Source of the DNA: Intestinibacillus sp964580155
GTDB lineage: Bacteria; Bacillota; Clostridia; Oscillospirales; Butyricicoccaceae
DNA: 60,076 nucleotides
Reading direction: 5' to 3'
Assembly: GCA_964580155.1 (NCBI GenBank)
Contig: CAZOJP010000006.1
Coordinates: 1 to 60,076 of the forward strand
Position numbers and translations under genes: made by a program. The notes under the pieces are model-generated. The model ran no database searches. It was not told the origin of the DNA and was given only the letters and a program-made list of their open reading frames with translations. Shown here piece by piece: positions 50,838 through 59,560 of this stretch (position 1 is its first letter; every line of letters starts with the position of its first letter).

Positions 50838-51917
50838 GTGAACAAAAAAGTGACCATCCGCGATGTTGCCGAAAAGGCCGGCGTGTCCATCAGCACGGTC
50901 CATCAGGCGCTCAACGGCAAGCGCGGCGCTAGCGAGGCCACGCGTGAAAGGATTCAGGCGGTGGCCGAGGAATTGGGATATCAACCGAACAGTAACGCGT
51001 CAATCCTCAAGCGAAAAACACGCTACATTGCGGTCGTCCTGCCCTCAGAGGGAGGAAATAACCACTATTACTATCCGCCGCTGTGGCGCGGTGTGCGCGA
51101 CTATCTGAGTAGCTCGCCCGATATGAATATCGAATGCTTTGAGTTTTCCTATTATGAAAAGAGTGCGTCCTCTGCTGAGACGTTTGCGCAGCTGCGGGCT
51201 CTGTTGCAGAAAGACGGGCTGGATGGTATTCTGACCGTGGGTCACATGGACGAGTTCACTGCGCAAGAGTGGAAAACGCTGGAAGATAAAGGTGTTGCTG
51301 TGGTAACGGTTGGCTCGAACAACAACCGCGGGTGCTGCATCGGCTGTGTGCAGCCGAATTACGTCGTCATTGGCCGCACGATGGCCGAACTGATCCTCAG
51401 CCATATCCCGTCGTTTGGCAGCATCGTGCTGTGCGCGGGCAATTCAAAGTGGCTGGCGCATTCCCTTGTGGCGCGCGGCTTTACAGCCTATATGGAAGAA
51501 AATCATGCCACGAACCGCATCTATTGGGACAACACCAACGATATGAGCGACAGCAGCTACCGCAACATTCTCTCGCTTTTGTCGAAGCCCGATGTCGCCG
51601 CCTGCTGTAGCGTGCTCTCGCAGAGCAGCGTGCTGCTGGGGCGCGCGCTAGAAGAAAGCGGCAAGGCAGGACACGTGTTTGCCGTGGGCAGTGACATCTC
51701 CGACGAGAATGCCGATCGACTCAAGCGGCACGTGTTGAACAATCTGATCCAGAAAAATCCTTACGCACAGGGCTATCTTGGGGCGCAGATGCTGGTGGAG
51801 TACCTGGCCCTTTCCAAGCGGCCCGAAACGCCAAATCTTTACGTCGGCAGCGATGTCGTTTTTGCCAGCAACCTGTGCATGTTCAACAGCGGACGGGCAC
51901 GCACGCTGCTGCTATGA
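50838..51917 (+). CDS. LacI/GalR-family transcriptional regulator
   Basis: The 359-residue protein has an N-terminal LacI helix-turn-helix, VTIRDVAEKAGVSISTVHQALNGKRGASEATRERI, of which VSISTVHQALNG is the recognition helix region (AxxxGVSxxTVxxxLN pattern). A periplasmic-binding-type effector domain (about 60-359) follows. The start is GTG 50838 after AAAGGGGA; an upstream ATG frame is not conserved. It probably represses the sugar-acid genes by binding the GAAACGTTTTG palindromes at 53.17 and 53.38 kb. The effector is likely a sugar acid or its breakdown product. Confidence 0.9.
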   Translation: MNKKVTIRDVAEKAGVSISTVHQALNGKRGASEATRERIQAVAEELGYQPNSNASILKRKTRYIAVVLPSEGGNNHYYYPPLWRGVRDYLSSSPDMNIECFEFSYYEKSASSAETFAQLRALLQKDGLDGILTVGHMDEFTAQEWKTLEDKGVAVVTVGSNNNRGCCIGCVQPNYVVIGRTMAELILSHIPSFGSIVLCAGNSKWLAHSLVARGFTAYMEENHATNRIYWDNTNDMSDSSYRNILSLLSKPDVAACCSVLSQSSVLLGRALEESGKAGHVFAVGSDISDENADRLKRHVLNNLIQKNPYAQGYLGAQMLVEYLALSKRPETPNLYVGSDVVFASNLCMFNSGRARTLLL

Positions 51918-51941
51918 TGCACGGCAAAAACCGCTGTTTGG

Positions 51942-51982
51942 CCGTCTCTCTGTGTATAAAAACTGCAGGGAGACGGTTTTTT
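51942..51982 (+). terminator. Terminator of the LacI-type regulator gene
   Basis: An 11-bp stem (51942-51952/51966-51976, one T-G pair) with a 13-base loop and six T. It lies between the convergent regulator and enolase-superfamily genes. Confidence 0.85.
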
Positions 51983-51996
51983 GCGACATTTTACGC

Positions 51997-53115
51997 TTAT
52001 AATTCGAGTTTGCGGTAGCTGCGGCAGCTCTTTTCAATTAAATTCCAATCCAATTCGGCACCGACACCCGGGTCGTTCGGCACATGGATGATACCATTTT
52101 CGTCGATGGGCAGCTGGCCCTTCATGGGCAGCGTGTAGTTCTCCTCGGGTACGAAATACTCGAAGTATTCGCAGTTTCGGATGGCACAGCTGACGTGCAG
52201 ATTGACAAGATCCATGTAGTTCATGGTGGTGGTGTGGATCTCGCAATTCATGCCGAAGGCTTCGGCCATGTGCGCAATCTTTAGCGTGCCCGTGATGCCG
52301 TCCTTCCAACTGACGTCAGCGCGTACGATATCGGCGGCACGCTGAGCGATTACCTGCGCGACGCCCCAGTGACAGCCGCGGGTCGTTTCAGTGGCAGCAA
52401 TGGGGATGTCCAGCGTGCGGCAGAGCTCGGAGTATTTGTATAGCTCAAAATCGCGGAACGGTTCTTCAAACCACTTGTAGCCCAACCGCTCGAGTTGGCG
52501 GCCGACTTTGACAGCGTCCGCCATCGAGTATTCGCCCACGGGGTCGGTCATGAGCAGGTAATCCGGGCCAACGGCTGCGCGCAGATCCTCGTGGACCTGA
52601 AGGTCGAACTCGACGGGGCCGCCCGGGTGGGCTTTGTAGCCGGGGATGCCCTTGGCCTTGTAATAGAGGGCCTCGTCGACATAGTCCTTCACCGTGCCGT
52701 GGAAATTGCCGCTGGCATAAACCGGCAGCGCGTCACGGTACGCGCCTATGTATTTGTACAGCGGCAGACCAGCCTCTTTGGCGCAGATGTCCCACAGTGC
52801 TACGTCGACAGGGCCGGGCAGAAAGACCGGAAAGAAGGCCTCGTGGCGATCAATCGTCCACAACTCCTGAAAAATGGCCTCGCGGTCACGTGGGTCGCGG
52901 CCAAGCACGACCGGGCCGATGCTCTCCTGCAAATAGGCTTCGCTCACAGCGCCGCTGCGTGCGGCCATGCAGGTGGCGATGCCCTCGATGCCGGTGTCGG
53001 TGGTTAGCTTGATGGCAATGACATCCCAGCCCATTTTTGCGCCGCCCTGACGTTTTTTGTCGAATAGACAGCGTCCCCGCTCGACCCACCAGGTCTCAAA
53101 TTTTTGGATCACCAT
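51997..53115 (-). CDS. Enolase-superfamily (mandelate racemase group) sugar-acid dehydratase
   Basis: The 372-residue protein has the superfamily barrel: a YKAHPGG segment near 165 (base-bearing strand), and metal ligands in TDPVGEY near 195, WFEEPF near 220 and AATETTRG near 245. A catalytic histidine lies in MNCEIHTTTMNY near 295. Members of this group dehydrate or epimerise acid sugars such as galactarate, talarate or gluconate; the exact substrate cannot be told. The start is the ATG whose codon ends at 53115, nine bases after AAAGGAGG. Its own promoter and operator lie upstream at 53.17-53.22 kb. Confidence 0.85.
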   Translation of the reverse strand: MVIQKFETWWVERGRCLFDKKRQGGAKMGWDVIAIKLTTDTGIEGIATCMAARSGAVSEAYLQESIGPVVLGRDPRDREAIFQELWTIDRHEAFFPVFLPGPVDVALWDICAKEAGLPLYKYIGAYRDALPVYASGNFHGTVKDYVDEALYYKAKGIPGYKAHPGGPVEFDLQVHEDLRAAVGPDYLLMTDPVGEYSMADAVKVGRQLERLGYKWFEEPFRDFELYKYSELCRTLDIPIAATETTRGCHWGVAQVIAQRAADIVRADVSWKDGITGTLKIAHMAEAFGMNCEIHTTTMNYMDLVNLHVSCAIRNCEYFEYFVPEENYTLPMKGQLPIDENGIIHVPNDPGVGAELDWNLIEKSCRSYRKLEL

Positions 53116-53171
53116 AGTGTGTTTCCTCCTTTAAAATGTGCATAGTTGCGAAACAACGAGCAAAAAAACGG

Positions 53172-53190
53172 GTGAAGAAACGTTTTGTTT
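53172..53190. promoter_or_regulatory. Candidate LacI operator of the enolase-superfamily gene
   Basis: Contains GAAACGTTTTG centred on ACGT 53180-53183, with flanks shared with the copy at 53373 (GTGA-N-GAAACGTTTTG). It lies directly downstream of the minus-strand -10, a position that would block transcription. Confidence 0.7.
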
Positions 53191-53191
53191 G

Positions 53192-53221
53192 ATTATATCT
53201 CGGAGGGGGGGGATTTGTAAA
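53192..53221 (-). promoter_or_regulatory. Promoter of the enolase-superfamily gene (minus strand)
   Basis: On the minus strand TTTACA (53216-53221) and consensus TATAAT (53192-53197) are separated by 18 bases. The region 53222-53331 between the divergent promoters is AT-rich with no gene. Confidence 0.7.
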
Positions 53222-53331
53222 GCAAAAACGAAATTTCGCTAATTAAATTGTCATGGTTTACAAATAAAAATCATCATACGGTCATTACATACAAAAAATA
53301 TAGGCGAAAAGAGAAAAACAAGGGCATAATG

Positions 53332-53360
53332 TTGACGGGGCTGATGGGCTGTGATAGACT
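53332..53360 (+). promoter_or_regulatory. Promoter of the TRAP transporter operon
   Basis: TTGACG at 53332-53337 and TAGACT at 53355-53360 with a 17-base spacer. The operator copy begins 12 bases downstream of the -10. Confidence 0.7.
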
Positions 53361-53372
53361 GACTCACATAAG

Positions 53373-53390
53373 GTGACGAAACGTTTTGCT
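53373..53390. promoter_or_regulatory. Candidate LacI operator of the TRAP operon
   Basis: GTGA-N-GAAACGTTTTG centred on ACGT 53381-53384, matching the copy at 53172. It lies just after the expected transcription start, a standard repressor position. Confidence 0.7.
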
Positions 53391-53496
53391 CGGAATTTCC
53401 AACGCGATGGGTCACCGCTCAGCGCTTCCTCTGCACGGACCGTTTTAACATACTGCGGCGTGCTTCACGCCACAGAGGAAAGAAGGAGAAGTTCTT

Positions 53497-54600
53497 ATGA
53501 AAAATTTGATTTCCCGTCGCAATTTCCTAAAAATCGCCGGTGTCTGTACCGCCGGTATGGTGCTTGCCTTGTCTGGCTGCGGCTCCGCAGGCTCGGGCAC
53601 GGACACCAACCCGCCACCTGCCACGGGATCGACTGCCGGAGGGCAGGGCGGTTCGGGCAAGGATTACACCCTGACATGGAACGAGGTCAACGGCGAGGAC
53701 TACGGCGCCACCGTGGGTGCGCATGCCTTTGCAGAGAAGATTGAGGAGCTTTCCGGCGGCCACATCAAGATTGAGCTGTACACCAACGGCACGCTGGGCA
53801 GCGAGTCCGAGAGTATGCAAGGCGTTCAAATGGGCACGCTTGACATCTTCCGCGGCAACGCTTCCAGTCTGCCAAACTACGGTGCGACCCTCATCGGTGC
53901 GACCGGTCTGCCCTACGTCTTTACTGATATGAATCAGTTTGAGGATGTCGCCGAGAGTAACCTTGGCCAGGAGCTGCTCGACAGCGTAGAGGCCGACAAC
54001 TGCGGTTACGTCGCTTTGGGATGGCTCGTCGAGGGCCCGCGCTCGCTGTTCGTCACGCCTAGCGTCTACAAGCGACTTGGCAACCCCACTGAGTTCACAA
54101 TCGATATGATGAAGGGATTAAAGGTCCGAGTGCCCGAGACCGATCTGATGGTCAACACAATGGACTCTCTGGGTGCTTCCGCGACGGCCATCGCTTACGC
54201 TGAGCTATACACTTCGCTGCAATCCGGTGTGGTCGACGCGGCTGAGAACGGTGTCACCTCCTATATATCAAACTCATTTAATGAGGTGGCTCCCTATTAT
54301 ATTCCCGACGCGCATACCTTCGGGTGCGGTGTTATCCTGATGAACGGAAACAAATGGAACGCATTCAACGACACCGAGAAGGGCTGGATCAAGGAGGCCG
54401 CTCTGGCTGCCCGCAACGCCTGCTATGAGTACAATCAGAAGCAGGAGCAGGCCAGCTTCGATTCCTTCGGCGAGAAGGGCATCACTCTGCTGCCGGTTGC
54501 CGATATCGAAAAGTGGCAGGAGGCCTGTGCTCCGCTGTACGCTAAGCAGTCGCAGGAGGTACAGGACCTGATCGCGAAGATTCAGGGCGGAGACTACTAA
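53497..54600 (+). CDS. dctP: TRAP transporter solute-binding lipoprotein (DctP family)
   Basis: This is the extracytoplasmic receptor of a tripartite ATP-independent transporter for an organic or sugar acid. The 367-residue protein starts with SRRNFLK (Tat-like) and a lipobox LSGC with Cys28, then a Ser/Gly/Thr-rich tether to about residue 55. The binding domain follows with the carboxylate-binding arginine in GLKVRVPETDLM near 210 and GASATAIAYAELYTSLQSGVVD near 228. The ATG follows AAAGAAGGAGAAG. The substrate is likely the sugar acid degraded by the neighbouring enzymes. Confidence 0.92.
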   Translation: MKNLISRRNFLKIAGVCTAGMVLALSGCGSAGSGTDTNPPPATGSTAGGQGGSGKDYTLTWNEVNGEDYGATVGAHAFAEKIEELSGGHIKIELYTNGTLGSESESMQGVQMGTLDIFRGNASSLPNYGATLIGATGLPYVFTDMNQFEDVAESNLGQELLDSVEADNCGYVALGWLVEGPRSLFVTPSVYKRLGNPTEFTIDMMKGLKVRVPETDLMVNTMDSLGASATAIAYAELYTSLQSGVVDAAENGVTSYISNSFNEVAPYYIPDAHTFGCGVILMNGNKWNAFNDTEKGWIKEAALAARNACYEYNQKQEQASFDSFGEKGITLLPVADIEKWQEACAPLYAKQSQEVQDLIAKIQGGDY

Positions 54601-54620
54601 GCTCATTTTTATAGCATTTT

Positions 54621-54662
54621 GGCTCCCTGCGGGTGCTGGTTCATACCGTAGGGAGCCTTTTT
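54621..54662 (+). terminator. Intergenic terminator between dctP and dctQ
   Basis: A 12-bp stem (54621-54632 with 54646-54657, one G-T pair) and five T. It lies inside the operon, so it probably lets part of the transcripts through and raises the binding protein over the membrane subunits. Confidence 0.75.
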
Positions 54663-54675
54663 GAAAGGAGAAACC

Positions 54676-55160
54676 ATGAAAGAGTTCAAGGATCTTTGGA
54701 AAAATGTCGATACAGCCATTTTAATGTGGTGAAATACGTCTGTGCAGCCATTCTTGCAGCATTGGTTCTGGTGGTATTTTACATCTTTTTGGGTCGCTAT
54801 GTCTTGGATAAGTCCCCGATGTGGGGCGAACCGTTCTCGCTGCTATGTCTGGTGTGGCTCAGCTTGCTTGGCTCGGCTCTTGTTGTGCGTAAAAACGAGC
54901 ATCTGAGCGTGACCATGTTCGACGAAAAACTGGATGCAAAGGGCGTGGCACTCACCGACCTTCTGGCAACGCTGTGCATCTTTGGCTTCTCGCTGTTTCT
55001 GATCATCTACGGTGCGATGCTGGCCCGGCAGGGTGCGCAAAATAACATGGCGGGCATCAATGTGCCGTACTCGATCATGTACATCTCGCTGCCGGTCACC
55101 GGTGTGCTGAATATCTGTGCGCTGATTGGTGAATGGGTTGAAAGGGGTATTAAAGAATGA
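54676..55160 (+). pseudogene. dctQ: TRAP transporter small membrane subunit (DctQ), frameshifted
   Basis: The ribosome binding site GAAAGGAG and ATG 54676 open a frame reading MKEFKDLWKNVDTAI that stops at TGA 54730-54732. From the T-run at 54719-54722 the second frame continues as FNVVKYVCAAILAAL and runs to 55160 with four membrane segments, including MWGEPFSLLCLVWLSLLGSALV. The two parts together make a normal DctQ of about 160 residues, so one T has been lost, either in the cell or in the sequence. An internal TTG or GTG start could give a shortened protein. It overlaps dctM by four bases. Confidence 0.85.
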
Positions 55161-56456
55161 GCACTGCAACAATTGCAGGCATCATCCTGCTTGGATTGTT
55201 CCTGATTCTGATTTTCCTGCGTGTCCCCGTGGTATACGCCATCGGTGTGGCCTCACTGGTGGATTTCTTTTATCTCGGCATCAACCCGATGCAGATGGCT
55301 CTGAAATTCGTCTCGAATCTCAACTCCTATACACTGCTTGCTGTGCCTTTCTTTATCTTGATGGGCGAGCTGATGAGCGCGGGCGGAATCACGGACACGC
55401 TGATTGATTTTTCGAAGGAGCTCGTCGGCTGGGTGCGCGGCGGTGCGGCCATGGTCAACGTCGTGGCGTCCTTCTTCTTCGGCGGTATTTCGGGTTCCTC
55501 GTCGGCCGACTGCGCTTCGCTCGGCCCCATTGAGATTAAGATGATGGAAGAGCAGGGCTACGACCGCGAGTTCTCGACCTGCCTTACCATGGCATCGTCC
55601 GTTGAGGGCATCCTCGTGCCGCCGTCTCAGAACATGGTCATCTTTGCGCTGGCCGCCGCGGGTGTGACGACCGTCTCGATTGGTCAGCTCTTCGTGGCAG
55701 GCTATGTTCCCGGCGCAGTGCTCTCCATTTCACTGATGATTTACTCATACTTCTACTCCAAAAAACATAACATCCCCGTCACCGGCAAATTCAACCCGAT
55801 AGGTTGTGCGAAAGCCTTCATGCGCTCCATCTGGGGCATGATGGCCGTTCTCTTTGTTGTCGTCGGCGTAATTGCCGGTGTCTTTACCACCACCGAGAGC
55901 GCGGCCTGCGCCGTTATGTGGAGCCTGGTCGTTTCGATGCTCATTTATAAGGGCTTCCGCTTCCGCGACCTGCCTGACATCTTCGTTCGCGTCGTCGAGA
56001 CGCTGGGCAAGGCTGATTCTGCTGGGCGTGTCCGGTTCATTCACCTATCTTTTGACCTACCTCAAGCTTCCGCCGCAGATTGCCGCGGCCATTTTCTCCG
56101 TCACCAGCAACAAGATTCTCATTCTGGTCCTGCTCAACCTCCTGATGCTCTTTTTGGGCTGCCTGATTGAAATGGCCTGTCTGATTTTGATGCTGACACC
56201 GGTCATCCTGCCCATCTGGATGCAGCTCGGCCTTTCGCCCATTCATCTCGGCATCGTCATGGTGCTCAACCTCGGTATCGGCCTGCTGACCCCGCCGGTC
56301 GGCTCCACGCTGTTTATCGGTTCGGCGATTTCAGGCATCAAGATTGAGACGCTGACGAAAAAGATGGTGCCATTCTATATCACCATGGTGATTGCCCTTC
56401 TGTTTTTGACCTATTTCCCGCAGTGCTTTATGTGGCTGCCGGCAATGATGTATTAA
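55157..56456 (+). pseudogene. dctM: TRAP transporter large membrane subunit (DctM), frameshifted
   Basis: The first frame (55157 onward) encodes a normal DctM with many membrane segments and the conserved FGGISGSSSADCASLGP near residue 110 and SVEGILVPPSQNMV near 150. After AAG 56009-56011 homology jumps to another frame, beginning LILLGVSGSF at 56013 and reaching 56456 with LTPVILPIWMQLGLSP and LTPPVGSTLF. The span is 1300 bases, one base more than a multiple of three, so one base is extra or two are missing. The two pieces add up to about 432 residues, the usual DctM size. Confidence 0.88.
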
Positions 56457-56460
56457 ACCT

Positions 56461-57204
56461 ATGAAAGAGACGCAAATTGCGCTGAATACGGGGGCGACGC
56501 TCCGGCTATTTTCTGCACCTGTGCCCTGTAAGGGCGTGGTCGTCATTTGCCCGGGCGGCGGGTATGAGTGGCTTTCCCCGCGGGAGGCCGAGCCTGTGGC
56601 CGCAGCCTTTGCCGCGGGCGGTTGGGTGCCTGCCGTGCTCTCCTATACTGTGGGAGACAACCTCGGCACGCAGCCCATGCGTCAACTGAGCGAAGCGGTT
56701 GCCGTCCTGCGCGCACGCAATTCCGGCTTGCCGGTCACGGCGTGCGGCTTTTCCTGCGGAGGCCATCTGGTGGCGAGTCTTGGCGTACACGCCACAACCG
56801 AGGGGCTGGAAGCGCCCGACGCAATGATTCTCTGCTACCCGGTGATCACTGCCGGGCCCTATGCCCACGCGGCCTCCATCCGCCGTCTGACCGGCGCAAA
56901 AGATCCCGCCTATTTCTCTTTGGAGTGTCATGTCACGCCCGCCACTCCACCTGCGTTTTTGTGGCATACCGTGTCCGATCCTGAGGTGCCCGTGCAGAAC
57001 AGCCTGCTCATGGCCGAGGCATTGAGCCGCGCGCGCGTTCCTTACGAGCTGCACTTGTTTCCGCACGGCGCACATGGTCTGTCTTTGGCTACACCAGAGG
57101 TGGACGAGCCGGAAAAACACCGACTAGCCGACCCGCACATCGCGGAATGGTTTCGCCTCTGCCTCGACTGGCTGAACCTGACGCTGCTGCCCAACAAAGA
57201 ATAA
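56461..57204 (+). CDS. Alpha/beta hydrolase, acetyl-esterase type
   Basis: The 247-residue protein has an oxyanion-hole segment CPGGGYEWLSPREAE near 30, the nucleophile elbow GFSCGGH with Ser98, an acid residue in TVSDPEVPV near 175 and the catalytic histidine in HGAHGLSLA near 203. It is like family 3 carbohydrate esterases that remove acetyl groups from xylan-type sugars. It follows dctM by four bases and sits in a sugar-acid operon, so it may deacylate an esterified sugar acid or lactone. No signal peptide, so it is cytoplasmic. Confidence 0.82.
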   Translation: MKETQIALNTGATLRLFSAPVPCKGVVVICPGGGYEWLSPREAEPVAAAFAAGGWVPAVLSYTVGDNLGTQPMRQLSEAVAVLRARNSGLPVTACGFSCGGHLVASLGVHATTEGLEAPDAMILCYPVITAGPYAHAASIRRLTGAKDPAYFSLECHVTPATPPAFLWHTVSDPEVPVQNSLLMAEALSRARVPYELHLFPHGAHGLSLATPEVDEPEKHRLADPHIAEWFRLCLDWLNLTLLPNKE

Positions 57205-57217
57205 GGAGTGACCCTTC

Positions 57218-57925
57218 ATGCCTGCATGGAAAAGCGAAGACGAAATGTTCGCCCTGATGAAAGAAAAGCTTTATACCCCTGTGGTTGGCGATATTCTTGA
57301 CCAAATGGGGTATAATCACCAGTTCCTGCCCGCCCGCATCCGCCCGCTGGCCGCACAGGTTCCGACTGTGCCCTTTGTGGACGCCGCTCAGCCCGATAAC
57401 CGCCTGAAGGTGGCCGGTTACGCGTGTACCGTCCTCGAAAACGACGTGTTCGGCGCGAAGAATAAGCCTTTTGGCTACATGACCGAGGCTCTCGATCAGT
57501 TGAAGCCCAATGAGATTTATATCGCCACGGGCGCGCATAACAGCGCGCTGTGGGGCGAACTGATGACCGCCAGCGCCAAGGCCCGCGGCGCAATCGGCGC
57601 GGTGGTGGATGGCTACACCCGCGACACTCCGCAGGTGCTCGAGCAGAACTTCCCGGTGTTCTGTCAGGGCACATGGGCGCAGGATTCGTCCATCCGCACT
57701 TATGTGTTTGACTTCCGCTGCCCAATTGAAATCGGACAGGTGACCATTTATGACGGTGACATCGTGTTTGGCGACATCGACGGCGTGCTGATTATCCCGC
57801 GTGCCATTGCCGATGAGGTCATTGAGAAGGCCCTCGAAAAGGCCGTCACGGAAAAGGCCATGCGCAAGGCCATCGAGGATGGAATGCTGGTGACGGATGC
57901 GTTTGAAAAGTTCGGTGTGCTGTGA
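57218..57925 (+). CDS. RraA-family aldolase / decarboxylase-like protein
   Basis: The 235-residue protein fits the RraA/HMG-aldolase family (4-hydroxy-4-methyl-2-oxoglutarate aldolase and related 2-keto-acid lyases). The active-site region has GAIGAVVDGYTRD near 125 and DIVFGDIDGVLIIPR near 185, including the conserved Asp-rich turn. It could cleave a 2-keto-3-deoxy sugar acid to pyruvate, or decarboxylate oxaloacetate. It follows AAGGAGTG and is 21 bases before the SAF-domain gene. Confidence 0.82.
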   Translation: MPAWKSEDEMFALMKEKLYTPVVGDILDQMGYNHQFLPARIRPLAAQVPTVPFVDAAQPDNRLKVAGYACTVLENDVFGAKNKPFGYMTEALDQLKPNEIYIATGAHNSALWGELMTASAKARGAIGAVVDGYTRDTPQVLEQNFPVFCQGTWAQDSSIRTYVFDFRCPIEIGQVTIYDGDIVFGDIDGVLIIPRAIADEVIEKALEKAVTEKAMRKAIEDGMLVTDAFEKFGVL

Positions 57926-57946
57926 TTCACTGCGAAGGAGTGCCAT

Positions 57947-58285
57947 ATGGAAATGCTCGAACAGACCGCCTTCCAGATTGATCTGCGCGACAACGTAGCT
58001 ACGGCGCTATGTGCGCTCACTCCCGGCCCGATTCGTCTTTTGGGGGAGCCTATAACTGATGCGCTGACGGCCGCGATTGACGTGCCCGTCGGCCATAAGC
58101 TGGCCCTGCGTGCCATCGCGGCGGGGGAAACCATCGTCAAGTACGGCGTGCCGATTGGCCGTGCCACGCAAGACATTCCTGAGGGCGGCTGGGTACACCT
58201 GCATGTGATGGAAAGTATTTACGACGAGCGTTCCAGTCATCTGGATGTCGAAACGGGTGCCCCAAAGGACACTCTCTATGAATAA
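57947..58285 (+). CDS. Altronate-dehydratase-type small subunit (SAF domain)
   Basis: The 112-residue protein is the N-terminal half of UxaA/GarD-type dehydratases, here as a separate gene. It has the SAF fold segment VPVGHKLALRAIAAGETIVKYG near 48 and IGRATQDIPEGGWVHLHVM near 75, giving the typical metal-binding histidines. It must work with the large subunit encoded next, whose start overlaps or closely follows its stop. The ATG follows GAAGGAGTG. Confidence 0.88.
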   Translation: MEMLEQTAFQIDLRDNVATALCALTPGPIRLLGEPITDALTAAIDVPVGHKLALRAIAAGETIVKYGVPIGRATQDIPEGGWVHLHVMESIYDERSSHLDVETGAPKDTLYE

Positions 58286-58298
58286 GGGGGCTTGCTCT

Positions 58299-59546
58299 AT
58301 GCAAAACAGAGGGGAAAATACCCTGGATAGCCCTGGGTTCACATGGCAGGGCTACGCTCGCCTCGGCGGCGCAAAGGGCATCCGCAACCGGGTGCTGGTG
58401 ATTTATACGGTCAAGTGCGCCGAGTTCGTGGCCCAGACCATTGTGCGCACGTGCGCCGACCAAGACGTTGAGCTGATTGGCTTCGATGGCTGCACGGACA
58501 ACCAATATGCGGTCAACCTGCTCATCAGCATGATTCGTCACCCTAACGTGGGCGCGGTGCTCGCGGTCGGTCTCGGGTGTGAGTATGTACAGCCGGAGCG
58601 CTTGGCCGATATCGCCGTCCAAGAAGGCAAGCCGGCCAGCTGGCTCTTCATTCAAGATGTGGGAGGCACTCGCCCGGCGGTGGAGCAGGGTTGTGCATGG
58701 GTGGCCGGTGCTCTGAAGCAGCTGGCCGATACCCCGCGCGTGGAAATGTCGATGCGCGACCTCGTCATCGGCGCGGAGTGCGGCGGCAGTGATTACACCA
58801 GCGGTCTTGTGGGCAATGTGGTGGTCGGCCGCTTTTATGACAAGCTCGTCGACGCGGGTGGTACGGCAATTTTCGAGGAGATTGTTGAGGCGATCGGTCT
58901 GGACGGACTGCTGACGGCGCGCGCCGCCAATGAGCAGGCGCGCCGCGAAATCCAGTACACCTACGACAAGGCGCTGGACTACTGCAAAAGCGTGCGTCAG
59001 TATTCGGTCAGTCCCGGAAACTTCGCGGGCGGGCTTTCCACCATCGAGGAAAAGAGCATGGGGGCCGTTGCAAAAAGCGGCAGCCGTCCCATTCAAGGCG
59101 TGCTCAAGGTGACGGGTCGTCCGCCGCACCCCGGTCTCTGGCTGCTGGACTCCACGCCGGATCCCTACTGGATGCAATTCGGCATCACAAACCCGAACGA
59201 CAACGAGGGTCTGATGGATTTGGTCAGCTGCGGCGCGCACATCGTCTTTCTCGTGACGGGGCGCGGCAACGTCGTAGGCAGTGCCATCAGCCCCTGCATC
59301 AAGATTACCGGAAACGGAGATACCTTCGCTCGCATGAGCGGCGACATGGATTTTGATGCAAGTCCCGCGTTGCGTGGCGTGTGTACGCTCGAGCAGCTGA
59401 CCATGCGCCTAGCCCGGCTGGTGGCAGATACCGCTGCGGGAACCTCCACAAAGAGCGAGGATCTGGGACATCGCGAATTCTTTATTCCCTATAAATATCA
59501 GGAAAAGCAGGTTGCCTTTCGGCGCACCTGTGAACAAGCAGAATGA
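58299..59546 (+). CDS. Altronate-dehydratase-type large subunit (UxaA family)
   Basis: The 415-residue protein is the C-terminal catalytic part of UxaA/GarD-family sugar-acid dehydratases. It shows the family's GCTDNQY-type segment (DGCTDNQYAVNLLISMIRHPNVG; GCTDN is characteristic), GLGCEYV near 92, and GAECGGSDYTSG near 165, with TGRGNVVGSAISPCIKITGN near 325 (cysteines and Gly for an Fe or Fe-S site). ATG 58299 follows AAGGGGG; ATG 58278 overlapping the previous stop is an alternative. With the SAF protein it removes water to give a 2-keto-3-deoxy acid. Confidence 0.88.
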   Translation: MQNRGENTLDSPGFTWQGYARLGGAKGIRNRVLVIYTVKCAEFVAQTIVRTCADQDVELIGFDGCTDNQYAVNLLISMIRHPNVGAVLAVGLGCEYVQPERLADIAVQEGKPASWLFIQDVGGTRPAVEQGCAWVAGALKQLADTPRVEMSMRDLVIGAECGGSDYTSGLVGNVVVGRFYDKLVDAGGTAIFEEIVEAIGLDGLLTARAANEQARREIQYTYDKALDYCKSVRQYSVSPGNFAGGLSTIEEKSMGAVAKSGSRPIQGVLKVTGRPPHPGLWLLDSTPDPYWMQFGITNPNDNEGLMDLVSCGAHIVFLVTGRGNVVGSAISPCIKITGNGDTFARMSGDMDFDASPALRGVCTLEQLTMRLARLVADTAAGTSTKSEDLGHREFFIPYKYQEKQVAFRRTCEQAE

Positions 59547-59560
59547 GGAGAAACGGGATT

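Noticed and set aside
53203..53212. Run of G at the divergent promoter region as a special element
   Set aside because: It lies in the spacer of the minus-strand promoter and has no repeat or partner; a homopolymer only.
54700..54732. Programmed -1 frameshift in dctQ
   Set aside because: The sequence at the shift is not an X-XXY-YYZ heptamer and no stimulatory hairpin follows; a lost base is simpler.
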